Below are positions 22,483 to 31,049 of a stretch of DNA of 64,000 bases, one piece after another. Numbering within the stretch: position 1 is the first letter of the stretch; each line of letters begins with the position of its first letter. Below the pieces are notes generated by a model. That model was given only the letters and a program-made list of their open reading frames with translations. It was not told where the DNA came from and did not search any database. The stretch lies in assembly GCF_914767665.1 (NCBI RefSeq), contig NC_059505.1:21697506-21761505 (forward strand), in the 5' to 3' direction. The stretch comes from Harmonia axyridis (lineage: Eukaryota > Arthropoda > Insecta > Coleoptera > Coccinellidae). Position numbers and translations under genes: made by a program.

Positions 22483-23480
22483 TAAGTATGATAAGGGGTG
22501 TGGGAAAATTGATAAGTGTTATAATTTCACTCTTCTTTATTTCATTTAGTCGACGTTTCGATCCCGATGGGGACCTTCTTCAGGACTCTACAATAGCAAT
22601 AGAAAACAGTCAAAAACATGGCAATCACAAAACATGTAAAAATAGTACATACCGAAATACAGAGTTGTAAAGATCTTATTTGAACACAAATCAATAGCTC
22701 TCAAGAAAGCAATGAACAAGAACATCAACAAATTTAGCGAAAAAAGATCTGATATTTCGTTAGCACAAGAGTAGAAATCAATTATCATATGTAAATAAGG
22801 TAAACAGAATAATCAACAAAATGAGAGGTTGTCAAAAATGTTGTCAACCAGACTTGCCACAGAATACACGCACATGACAAATGAAACATAGAATAGCATT
22901 AAATCACACTTGGTCGCAGTAATTCACTCTCACCGTACTCAGAACAAATGCGATTATTGAAAGACTCCATGAACCGAATCCAATCCCCTCTCACAGAAAT
23001 AGTCCGGAACATAGATTTCACTATTACGTTATCCCGACTGTAGAACTTGTGGAAATATTCATTCCATTTGATCCATCCAATTCACTGCCACCAAACTGGT
23101 CATAATGAATCAAATAAGTATAGATGGAGCTAATATTGTTTACATCCCTTCTGTAATTCATAGAACAAGTGTGGCGTTTAATATGGTACATCTCTAAGAA
23201 ACATCTTTTCTTTCCACTAACTGCACATTCAAGAATTTTGGTGGAATCATAATCCATTGGGTGATCTTTGTCCCGGGTATGGTCTGCTAGGGCACAAATC
23301 TTATTTGGATTCTTGATGTCGCTCTTGTGTTGAGCAATCCTTCTCTTCAAAAGCTGAGATGTCTGACCAATATACACCTCACTACATATTGAACATGGAA
23401 TACAATACACCACACCACTCATATTATCAACAGTCATCCTATCTTTCACTCGACTGTATAGTCTGTCAATTTTAAAATAA
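22479..23480 (-). repeat. Inverted 5'-truncated Penelope copy
   Basis: Reverse complement of about 26200-27208: pLTR plus the last ~150 codons. The open frame at 23024-23449 (minus) is the GIY-YIG C-terminus, same text as in the main ORF (VVYCIPCSICSEVYIGQTSQ). It joins the direct copy at TTTTAAAATAA/GTGAATTGG (23480/23481). Confidence 0.95.
22549..22586 (-). ncRNA. Hammerhead-like motif, inverted copy
   Basis: Reverse complement of 23980-24017, in the inverted Penelope copy. Confidence 0.4.
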
Positions 23481-24122
23481 GTGAATTGGATGGATCAAAT
23501 GGAATGAATATTTCCACAAGTTCTACAGTCGGGATAACGTAATAGTGAAATCTATGTTCCGGACTATTTCTGTGAGAGGGGATTGGATTCGGTTCATGGA
23601 GTCTTTCAATAATCGCATTTGTTCTGAGTACGGTGAGAGTGAATTACTGCGACCAAGTGTGATTTAATGCTATTCTATGTTTCATTTGTCATGTGCGTGT
23701 ATTCTGTGGCAAGTCTGGTTGACAACATTTTTGACAACCTCTCATTTTGTTGATTATTCTGTTTACCTTATTTACATATGATAATTGATTTCTACTCTTG
23801 TGCTAACGAAATATCAGATCTTTTTTCGCTAAATTTGTTGATGTTCTTGTTCATTGCTTTCTTGAGAGCTATTGATTTGTGTTCAAATAAGATCTTTACA
23901 ACTCTGTATTTCGGTATGTACTATTTTTACATGTTTTGTGATTGCCATGTTTTTGACTGTTTTCTATTGCTATTGTAGAGTCCTGAAGAAGGTCCCCATC
24001 GGGATCGAAACGTCGACTAAATGAAATAAAGAAGAGTGAAATTATAACACTTATCAATTTTCCCACACCCCTTATCATACTTATAACTATTGTTGTATAT
24101 TGGGAATTAAAATTGTTGATAT
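23481..24122 (+). repeat. Penelope 5' pLTR
   Basis: 642 bp matching 26599-27240. Begins in what is coding sequence in the 3' copy (GTGAATTGGATGG) and ends AATTGTTGATAT, 6 bp before the ORF start codon at 24129. Confidence 0.93.
23980..24017 (+). ncRNA. Hammerhead-like motif in 5' pLTR
   Basis: CTGAAGA, then a 6-bp stem GGTCCC-CATC-GGGATC, then GAAAC and GTCGAC. CUGANGA and GAAA are the two core strands of a hammerhead ribozyme with stem II between. There is one extra A before stem II and stem III would be very short. Penelope elements are known to carry minimal hammerheads in pLTRs. Activity is inferred only. Confidence 0.45.
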
Positions 24123-24128
24123 TTAAGC

Positions 24129-26660
24129 ATGGGGTTTTATGCAGAAGTAAGAAACAACTATGGAAGAGTAGCATATGAGGCGTTGAAGTCATGGTCTTCG
24201 TACAATATGAAACTGGCATCTTATAGAAACCGAAGAGTGTTCCTTTTGGAATGCAAAAGACAGGATTTACTTCCCAAACATATTTCCAGCAATATGAATT
24301 ATTTGTTCAGCTCAGCAAGTGATTCAGGTTCGTCCAGACAGGTTCAAGCTATGTTGGAGAAATCAAGGCGTCTCGTTCTTCAATTTGAGATCACTGTGAC
24401 TGTGACCAGGATAGGAAGAATGGAGTGTGAGTCTTCCAGGTTGTGGCAGATCTTGGAGGGGTTGCTTCCACCAGAGATGCTAATTCGTTTTGAATCTTAC
24501 CAGTCCAGAAGGTACAGAAGAGAATTTGCTGCTATCAAGGAGAGAAATCTGATGAAGGTGAGAGCTCTATCGGATGAACTTCTAAAGAGAGTAGAACCAC
24601 AAGAAGGGTGGGTTAGGAATGTTAGTTCTGTGATTATACCAGATAGAATATTGAAATTCCTAGCACTGGGCCCCAGTTTCGGCATTGATATTCCTTTGAA
24701 GGAGGTTTCCATGTCGGGACTGTTGGCAGATGTAGAGAGCATTATAGACCTTAATGATAGACTGTCAGATGAGGGGAAGAACATCAAACGTTCCCAAGCT
24801 GCTAATATTATAACCAACTACATCAAACCTGGAAAAAGGACTAATAATGTTTTCCAGAGAGAATTTTACCACTGTAAGAGGTACCTAAGTCAACATCAAG
24901 AATTGCTTGTGTTACGGGCTGATAAAGGTAATGTTACGGTATTGATGGATAAGGATCAGTACATAGAGCTCTCCAACACAATTTTGCTCAATGAACAATA
25001 TTACCAACTTCTTCCTAACAGAGATCCAACCATTACAATACAAGGTAAATGTAATGCATTGATTAAGCGATGGGTCAGTGGGGGCCACATAACACAAGTA
25101 CAAGGTAAATTACTGTACATTTATAATTCAGTTCCCGCTAGATTCTACGGTTTACCAAAAACCCACAAACCCATTCTTGCCTTGAGACCAATAATATCAT
25201 CTGTCAACACCCCCACTTCCAAACTGTCAGTTTTTGTTTCAGACATCCTGTCTAAATATCTTTCTTCCACCAGAAGTAGATATTTTATTGAAGATTCCTT
25301 TGCTTTTGCCCAATGTGTGAATGGTTTCCAGTTACCTGTTGATTATGTCCTGATCAGCCTGGACGTTGTATCTCTTTTCACCAACATTCCTGTAGAGTTG
25401 GCAGTCTCAGCTGTTGAGAACAAGTGGGATACTATCAAAAACCACACTAGTCTACCAAAAGAAGAATTCATATATGCCATTAAGTTCCTGTTTTCTTCTA
25501 ACTATTTTCTTTTTAATGGTAGGTTCTTCAAACAGGTGCTCGGTTCCCCTATGGGTTCCAACTTCAGTCCGTCCATTGCTGAAGTAGTAATGGATTTCCT
25601 TCTGGACTGCATTCTTGTTAGCATTCCTTTTCACATTCCTTTCATCAAGAAATATGTTGATGATCTAATATGTGCTGTACCTAAAGACCAGGTTGCTTTC
25701 GTTCTAAACAGGTTTAACAGTGAACATGAAAGTATACAGTTTACGTTGGAGGAAGAAACAGCGAGTGGTGTCCCATTCCTGGATACAAGGGTGATTCGAA
25801 CACCGGAAAATAGGCTGATTCTGGATTGGTACCGAAAGCCAACAAGTTCAGGGAGATACTTACACTATTTTTCCAATCATCCACATGGACAAAAGGTAAA
25901 CATGATTTTAGGATTGAAGAATCGCATCGAAAAAGTTGCCCATCCAAGTCTAAGGCAGCAGAATCTGAGGTTATTGTTACAATTGATGCTAGAGAATGGA
26001 TACCCAAAGAGGTTGTTGTCCAGATTGATATACAATACCACTCGTTCGAGACAGCCAACGAATGGAGAGAGGGGCGCATCCACCACTGTGGACACTGAGA
26101 ACGTAGATAGAATTCTTTACTCTTCTATTCCCCTAATAAATGGTATGACTAATGCATTAATTAACCTCCTAAAGACCACACAAATTAAATTGATTCCGAA
26201 ATCTTATTTTAAAATTGACAGACTATACAGTCGAGTGAAAGATAGGATGACTGTTGATAATATGAGTGGTGTGGTGTATTGTATTCCATGTTCAATATGT
26301 AGTGAGGTGTATATTGGTCAGACATCTCAGCTTTTGAAGAGAAGGATTGCTCAACACAAGAGCGACATCAAGAATCCAAATAAGATTTGTGCCCTAGCAG
26401 ACCATACCCGGGACAAAGATCACCCAATGGATTATGATTCCACCAAAATTCTTGAATGTGCAGTTAGTGGAAAGAAAAGATGTTTCTTAGAGATGTACCA
26501 TATTAAACGCCACACTTGTTCTATGAATTACAGAAGGGATGTAAACAATATTAGCTCCATCTATACTTATTTGATTCATTATGACCAGTTTGGTGGCAGT
26601 GAATTGGATGGATCAAATGGAATGAATATTTCCACAAGTTCTACAGTCGGGATAACGTAA
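24129..26660 (+). CDS. Penelope RT with GIY-YIG endonuclease
   Basis: 843 codons, intact. The RT core (about 320-590) shows RPIISSVNTPTSKL, motif A SLDVVSLFTNIP, motif B GSPMGSNFSPSIAE and motif C KKYVDDLICAVP (D-D near 509). The C-terminus (about 710-800) is a GIY-YIG-like nuclease: VVYCIPCSICSEVYIGQT, then KRRIAQHKSDI, HTRDKDHPMD and E in CFLEMYHI. Arthropod Penelope proteins are about this length and use the nuclease to nick target DNA and prime reverse transcription. It starts just after the 5' pLTR. No stop or frameshift was seen, so this copy may be active. Confidence 0.96.
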   Translation: MGFYAEVRNNYGRVAYEALKSWSSYNMKLASYRNRRVFLLECKRQDLLPKHISSNMNYLFSSASDSGSSRQVQAMLEKSRRLVLQFEITVTVTRIGRMECESSRLWQILEGLLPPEMLIRFESYQSRRYRREFAAIKERNLMKVRALSDELLKRVEPQEGWVRNVSSVIIPDRILKFLALGPSFGIDIPLKEVSMSGLLADVESIIDLNDRLSDEGKNIKRSQAANIITNYIKPGKRTNNVFQREFYHCKRYLSQHQELLVLRADKGNVTVLMDKDQYIELSNTILLNEQYYQLLPNRDPTITIQGKCNALIKRWVSGGHITQVQGKLLYIYNSVPARFYGLPKTHKPILALRPIISSVNTPTSKLSVFVSDILSKYLSSTRSRYFIEDSFAFAQCVNGFQLPVDYVLISLDVVSLFTNIPVELAVSAVENKWDTIKNHTSLPKEEFIYAIKFLFSSNYFLFNGRFFKQVLGSPMGSNFSPSIAEVVMDFLLDCILVSIPFHIPFIKKYVDDLICAVPKDQVAFVLNRFNSEHESIQFTLEEETASGVPFLDTRVIRTPENRLILDWYRKPTSSGRYLHYFSNHPHGQKVNMILGLKNRIEKVAHPSLRQQNLRLLLQLMLENGYPKRLLSRLIYNTTRSRQPTNGERGASTTVDTENVDRILYSSIPLINGMTNALINLLKTTQIKLIPKSYFKIDRLYSRVKDRMTVDNMSGVVYCIPCSICSEVYIGQTSQLLKRRIAQHKSDIKNPNKICALADHTRDKDHPMDYDSTKILECAVSGKKRCFLEMYHIKRHTCSMNYRRDVNNISSIYTYLIHYDQFGGSELDGSNGMNISTSSTVGIT

Positions 26661-27240
26661 TAGTGAAATCTATGTTCCGGACTATTTCTGTGAGAGGGGA
26701 TTGGATTCGGTTCATGGAGTCTTTCAATAATCGCATTTGTTCTGAGTACGGTGAGAGTGAATTACTGCGACCAAGTGTGATTTAATGCTATTCTATGTTT
26801 CATTTGTCATGTGCGTGTATTCTGTGGCAAGTCTGGTTGACAACATTTTTGACAACCTCTCATTTTGTTGATTATTCTGTTTACCTTATTTACATATGAT
26901 AATTGATTTCTACTCTTGTGCTAACGAAATATCAGATCTTTTTTCGCTAAATTTGTTGATGTTCTTGTTCATTGCTTTCTTGAGAGCTATTGATTTGTGT
27001 TCAAATAAGATCTTTACAACTCTGTATTTCGGTATGTACTATTTTTACATGTTTTGTGATTGCCATGTTTTTGACTGTTTTCTATTGCTATTGTAGAGTC
27101 CTGAAGAAGGTCCCCATCGGGATCGAAACGTCGACTAAATGAAATAAAGAAGAGTGAAATTATAACACTTATCAATTTTCCCACACCCCTTATCATACTT
27201 ATAACTATTGTTGTATATTGGGAATTAAAATTGTTGATAT
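26599..27240 (+). repeat. Penelope 3' pLTR
   Basis: Matches 23481-24122. The first ~60 bp encode the C-terminus of the Penelope protein. It runs into (TA)n at 27238-27260. Confidence 0.93.
27098..27135 (+). ncRNA. Hammerhead-like motif in 3' pLTR
   Basis: Identical to 23980-24017. A third copy lies inverted at 22549-22586. Confidence 0.45.
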
Positions 27241-27399
27241 ATATATATATATATATATATCTTCCCCCATTGACAACAGAAATTCTTCTTGGCCTTCCGG
27301 CCCGAATAATCACAATTGAACTACCACGCTAGTGTGAATCAAAAAAAAAAAAGATATATATATATATATATATGTGTGGCCGACCCACAACTCGAGGGC
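27241..27399. other. hAT 3' remainder after Penelope, with (TA)n
   Basis: (TA)n at 27238-27260 and 27355-27373 flank about 95 bp of unique DNA ending in an A-run. It leads into the hAT right subterminal GGCCGACCC and TIR. Confidence 0.6.
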
Positions 27400-27543
27400 A
27401 CGAGCCGTCACTGGAGCGTATGCTACGGAGCGGTCGCCATTTTCGGTAGCGAATTTATTTTAAGCTCCTTTTTGGTAACGTGTTGAGTTAGTGACAAGTG
27501 ACATTTGTTTTGGGACGAAATTTGAATTTCAAACATAGCAAAG

Positions 27544-28110
27544 ATGGAAACTTTTAGATATTCTTTTAATAATATTACTTATGGTGTGACAGAAACTCCA
27601 CAAATTCATCAGAGACTACAAAATGGTAAGTAAATGTTATAGGTTAATGTTTCTGTTGATTGAAATAAAAATTTTCTGTTCGTAATGATATCCTAATCGG
27701 AACGCATTTTTTTTTATTTTCGTACTAAGAAAAAAATTACTTTTTCCAGATATTGTTTTCTGCCAGAAATACTTTGAGGGTAACGCTTCAAAATCGGACC
27801 ATTCATTATCATCCTCAGAGTGGCCTGATTCACCCTGCATTTCAAAAGAATCAAATTCTAGAAAAAGACCTCGATCTGAAAGTAATGATACGTCAGAAGA
27901 GAAAGAGAAAAAAAGACGCGAAATAAATCATTATATGATCATAGAAAAAAAATGGTTGAAATTGAAGAGAGGCGATTGGACCTCCTTTCCCAAATATCAA
28001 AGGATTTGAAGGAACAGACTAGGTTGATGGCTGAAAAGAATAGGTTGACGGCAGAAAGGAATGATATATTAAGGAAATTGTTACCTAACAACTCAAAAGA
28101 AAAGAACTAA
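27544..28110 (+). pseudogene. Two-exon ORF of unknown family with coiled-coil C-terminus
   Basis: Exon 1 from ATG 27544 (METFRYSFNNITYGVTE...) to 27625 is followed by GTAAGT; exon 2 starts at 27750 after TTTTTCCAG and keeps frame. It encodes an acidic/Ser stretch, KRPRSES and EEKEKKRR (possible nuclear signal), then the frame slips near 27917 and the continuing frame encodes a charged coiled-coil (KKMVEIEERRLDLLSQI...ERNDILRKLL) to TAA 28108-28110. An AATAAA follows near 28224. Together about 155 residues. The leader (27474-27550) resembles DNA at 57310-57400, so this may be a transposon-borne gene and not a host gene. I do not recognise the family. Confidence 0.45.
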
Positions 28111-28540
28111 TATAAAAATCAACTCGCAAATTAATTTTATATGGACCACTTGAATTTGCTGTGATAATACGGGAAAGATCCTACAATTGCATAAATAAGA
28201 TTTCATTTATTGTTGAATTTGAATGAATAAATAAATATTGTTTGTTTTACACTAGTTATGAGTGTATTAGCTAAAAGCCCCTGTGCCAGTTTTGTAGTAT
28301 GAAATAAATGATTTGAAAAAAAAATTATATTTTTCCTTGATTACTTTTGGTTCAATACAATAAATATATTTGTACCTAAAAACTTAGAACAGGGATTCTA
28401 CTCATGAGAAAGCCCAAAGCGGTCACCACTTGCTAAATAGCATTCCTGCTTTGCGATCATCTAAAGTGTGAATAACATTTTTTTTTCTAAAGGAATTTTA
28501 TGTGGACCGCTCGAATTTGCAGCGATAATATGTAGTATAG
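28111..28540. other. Non-coding flank with a duplicated block
   Basis: GGACCACTTGAATTTGC (28144) and GGACCGCTCGAATTTGC (28504) are direct near-copies about 360 bp apart. GAAAGATCCTACAATTGC near 28179 resembles GAAAGATCCTAAAATAGC at 33864, just beyond the far end of the inverted unit. Confidence 0.5.
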
Positions 28541-29175
28541 GATCCCGATATAGAACGACCTTCACCGAGATGCTTATTTGATAAAACGTATTTTATATTT
28601 AATTTAACATGTCAATGAATATATCACATATGGGTTGCCTAACAAATTTTAGTCCAGAGTAGGTTTAATTAATAATTAAAAAAAAATTTTTTTTTCGAAC
28701 ATTTCACCGGTTTGCTTATTAGATAAATTCTATACCAATCGAAAGTATGAAGCCCATAGAATGTGCAAACGTTAGGTTGCCTATTTTTTTTCGGTCACAA
28801 CTCTCGGTTGCCAGGTATAAACAGTTCAATCTATACTAGCATTTTGCAACGGTCTGACTATTTAATCAAAATCAATATGATTAAAGATTATTTTATTATG
28901 AACACGGTGGTATAGGGTTGCCTGCGAAAAATCAGTCCAGAATCCCGGTTGTCGAATTTTAAAAAGTTAAATATTGCTGCGAGTGAGGACACAGCATAGC
29001 AACTGTTTGAAGTCCGTCCAGTGAAAGAAAGAGAGTGCATTATTTTGGAGCAGACAATTATCAAAATAGATGAATAGTTATTTAATTTTTTTTTAATCAA
29101 TTAATTATTTATGTGTGTATATTTTTTATGTGACACTAAATGAAAAGGATAGCGATGGACTCGTGTATGCGTGCA
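28541..29175. repeat. Left inverted arm
   Basis: GGTTGCC (complement of GGCAACC) at 28633, 28774, 28805 and 28916. About 85 bp near 29060-29140 have no counterpart in the right arm. TTAATTATTTATGTGTGTAT at 29098 is repeated at 29218. Confidence 0.75.
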
Positions 29176-29410
29176 TCATTTTGGAGTAGATAATTTTTGA
29201 AATAGAGGAATAGTCAATTAATTATTTATGTGTGTATATTTTTTATGTGACACTAAAGAATCTTTACTAAAAAAGAAGGTTATAGTAATACATATATAAT
29301 ACTAATCTTGCAAATTTCATCTTTATTATTAGACGACAAAATGAAAAACAACAATTAAAAAAATACTTCTGTTTTTCATGAAAAATTATGAATACAAAAA
29401 TTTTTTGAAA

Positions 29411-29797
29411 TTATTCAGGTTCCGAGTCATCGGACATATAACTATGATCTCCAACTTCTGAATCTTTTTCGTCATCATCACTCTCCGTTTCAGTTCTTTC
29501 GACAATGTCTTCTATCTTCAAAGGTGTATGATCCCCAATGAATCCTACTGGTTTAAAATATTCATCTAAGAACCAACCGCAGTTCTCAGGCTGAAGTATC
29601 ACGCATATTGGATCCGTTGCATTAAGCCACATGGAATTTACAAAAATAGTTCGTGAAATTTTTCGAATTAATGATATCCAGCATGGTGGAATGGAGTTGG
29701 AGTCGAAGCCTTTTATTTTTTCTAAGAAGTGCTCACTGTCTTCTTTGGCAGAATAATTTTTCATAAAAATGCGATATCTCATGCGAAAATAAAACAA
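29411..29797 (-). CDS. Unknown 128-residue ORF, likely C-terminal module of a repeat-encoded protein
   Basis: Encodes FDSNSIPPCWISLIRKISRT, then IFVNSMWLNATDPIC, PENCGWFLDE, KIEDIVERTETESDDDEKDS and an acidic tail. The pattern PPC-x-x-SL...R...MW...P...GW followed by an acidic tail recurs, as far as I remember, at C-termini of uncharacterised arthropod repeat proteins, but I cannot name a family. It lies between the left arm and the R4-like element, which reads in the same direction. It may be the 3' end of the gene of the long-arm element, with the remainder lost or displaced. Confidence 0.4.
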   Translation of the reverse strand: MFYFRMRYRIFMKNYSAKEDSEHFLEKIKGFDSNSIPPCWISLIRKISRTIFVNSMWLNATDPICVILQPENCGWFLDEYFKPVGFIGDHTPLKIEDIVERTETESDDDEKDSEVGDHSYMSDDSEPE

Positions 29798-29999
29798 TAT
29801 TTTATTTCAAAATTTGAACGACAAAAAAAAAGGAGAAAAAAAACCGAACAGAAACAAATAGGATCAAAATAGCAAATATAAACAAACAAATTTATATATT
29901 TAAATAAACAAAAGGATATAAATATTATGACTTTTGCCTATACGCGTAGGATTTCTCCTCGCCGTCGGCTTCTCACTCCTCGCTAAGAGGAACATTCAC

Positions 30000-31049
30000 T
30001 CAATCCCAGATATATAAAATATCAGAAGGGCAGAGCTCGGTCGTGTCCGGTCGTTGTGGTCCCCCTGGTTCTCGTCGAACTTCTGGTCCTCTCACACGTG
30101 ATCCTTGGACCTGTCCTTCGCTTCCTAGGAATTTTCTCACCGTCCTTGCAGTACCTAAAAGAACAGCTTTTTGCATTATATTACATACATACTCACTAAG
30201 ACCTAGTTGCTTGATATTTCTCTTGAGATTTTTGGGTACTATTCCTGTTGTTGAGATGATAATTGGAATAGTTCTCGTTGATATCATTCCCCACTGGCGC
30301 TTTATCTGAAATTCGAGGTCCCTATATTTTGAAATTTTTTCGACCTCTTTTTGACGCATGTTGTTGTTATTAGGTATTGCTACGTCGATGAGTATTGCTG
30401 CCTTTTGTTGTTTATCAACTAGCAATATATCTGGCCTGTTGTGAGGGACTGTTTTATCAGTCAAAACTGTACGATCCCAGTACAGTTTATAGCGTTCGTT
30501 TTCCAGGATGGTTTCCGGTCGGTACTTGTAGTATGGCACTTTTTCAGAATTAATAAGTGTTAATTTAGTTGCCATTTCTTGGTGTAGTATCTTTCCTACT
30601 GCATCGTGTCTCTCTTTATATTCATTTCCTGCAAACATTTGACATCCTCCCGTGATATGTTGGATTGTCTCGTTCGTTGGACAACCATAACGGCATCGAT
30701 CGTCAGTAATAGTTCGATCCTTTATGATATGTTTGCAGTAATTTTTTGTTGAGATCACTTGATCTTGGATGGCTAAAAGAAATCCTTCCGTTTCTGGATA
30801 CATCGCACCTGATGTGAGCCAATAGTTCGACGCTTCAATGTCGACATGATCCTGGTTCACCTCGTTGAAATGTCGTCCATGTAGGGGCTTTTCTCTCCAT
30901 CTTTGCAGTTTTTCTTGGATTGTCTGGTGGTTGTATGACAATTGCTCCTTGTGCAGTTGCAAAGGTGTTGATTCGTCTGCTTCACACAGTACTTTGTAGA
31001 TCTCTGACGTGCCTGATTTATCCGACTTTTTTTCGTTTATAGCTCTCAT
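30000..31049 (-). CDS. R4/Dong-like protein, C-terminal zinc knuckle and RLE endonuclease
   Basis: 349 codons. ALLHGRHF-type text (KPLHGRHFNEVNQ) and TEGFLLAIQDQVISTKNY lead to the knuckle CRYGCPTNETIQHITGGC near residue 120. The restriction-like endonuclease follows near 205-260: NRPDILLVD, then IDVAIP, then KYRDLEFQIKRQWG, the PD...D...K-type site of R2/R4 elements that nicks target DNA. The C-terminal TRTIPIIISTTGIVP is conserved in the related fragment at 61.0 kb. The start at 31049 overlaps the upstream ORF, a different frame. Confidence 0.85.
   Translation of the reverse strand: MRAINEKKSDKSGTSEIYKVLCEADESTPLQLHKEQLSYNHQTIQEKLQRWREKPLHGRHFNEVNQDHVDIEASNYWLTSGAMYPETEGFLLAIQDQVISTKNYCKHIIKDRTITDDRCRYGCPTNETIQHITGGCQMFAGNEYKERHDAVGKILHQEMATKLTLINSEKVPYYKYRPETILENERYKLYWDRTVLTDKTVPHNRPDILLVDKQQKAAILIDVAIPNNNNMRQKEVEKISKYRDLEFQIKRQWGMISTRTIPIIISTTGIVPKNLKRNIKQLGLSEYVCNIMQKAVLLGTARTVRKFLGSEGQVQGSRVRGPEVRREPGGPQRPDTTELCPSDILYIWD

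Larger units (their letters stand above)
22479..27240 (+). mobile_element. Young Penelope-like retroelement with inverted 5' copy
   Basis: Order: inverted 3'-end copy (22479-23480), direct pLTR (23481-24122), ORF (24129-26660), and pLTR (26599-27240) overlapping the ORF end. Tandem pLTRs with an inverted truncated partner are typical of Penelope insertions. A 66-codon stretch inside the pLTR gives the same translation in all three copies, so the insertion is very recent. It sits in (TA)n inside the hAT element. Confidence 0.95.
18500..27413 (+). mobile_element. hAT (ZMYM1/DUF4371-type) transposon with 8-bp TSD, interrupted by Penelope
   Basis: Starts CAGTGACGGCTCGT at 18500 and ends ACGAGCCGTCACTG at 27413, a perfect 14-bp TIR. 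GAGCGTAT is duplicated outside (18492-18499 and 27414-27421), the 8-bp TSD of hAT. It carries one transposase gene (19603-21807). The 8.9-kb span is inflated by a Penelope element and (TA)n at about 22350-27260. Without it the hAT would be roughly 4 kb, a usual size. Confidence 0.95.

Noticed and set aside
22191..22670. 159-residue ORF with long YIYIYI runs
   Set aside because: Translation of (TA)n and of the non-coding strand of the Penelope repeat; not a gene.
24497..24817. Minus-strand ORFs inside the Penelope gene (also 25741-26079, 25877-26095)
   Set aside because: Antisense shadows of the RT coding frame without family motifs.
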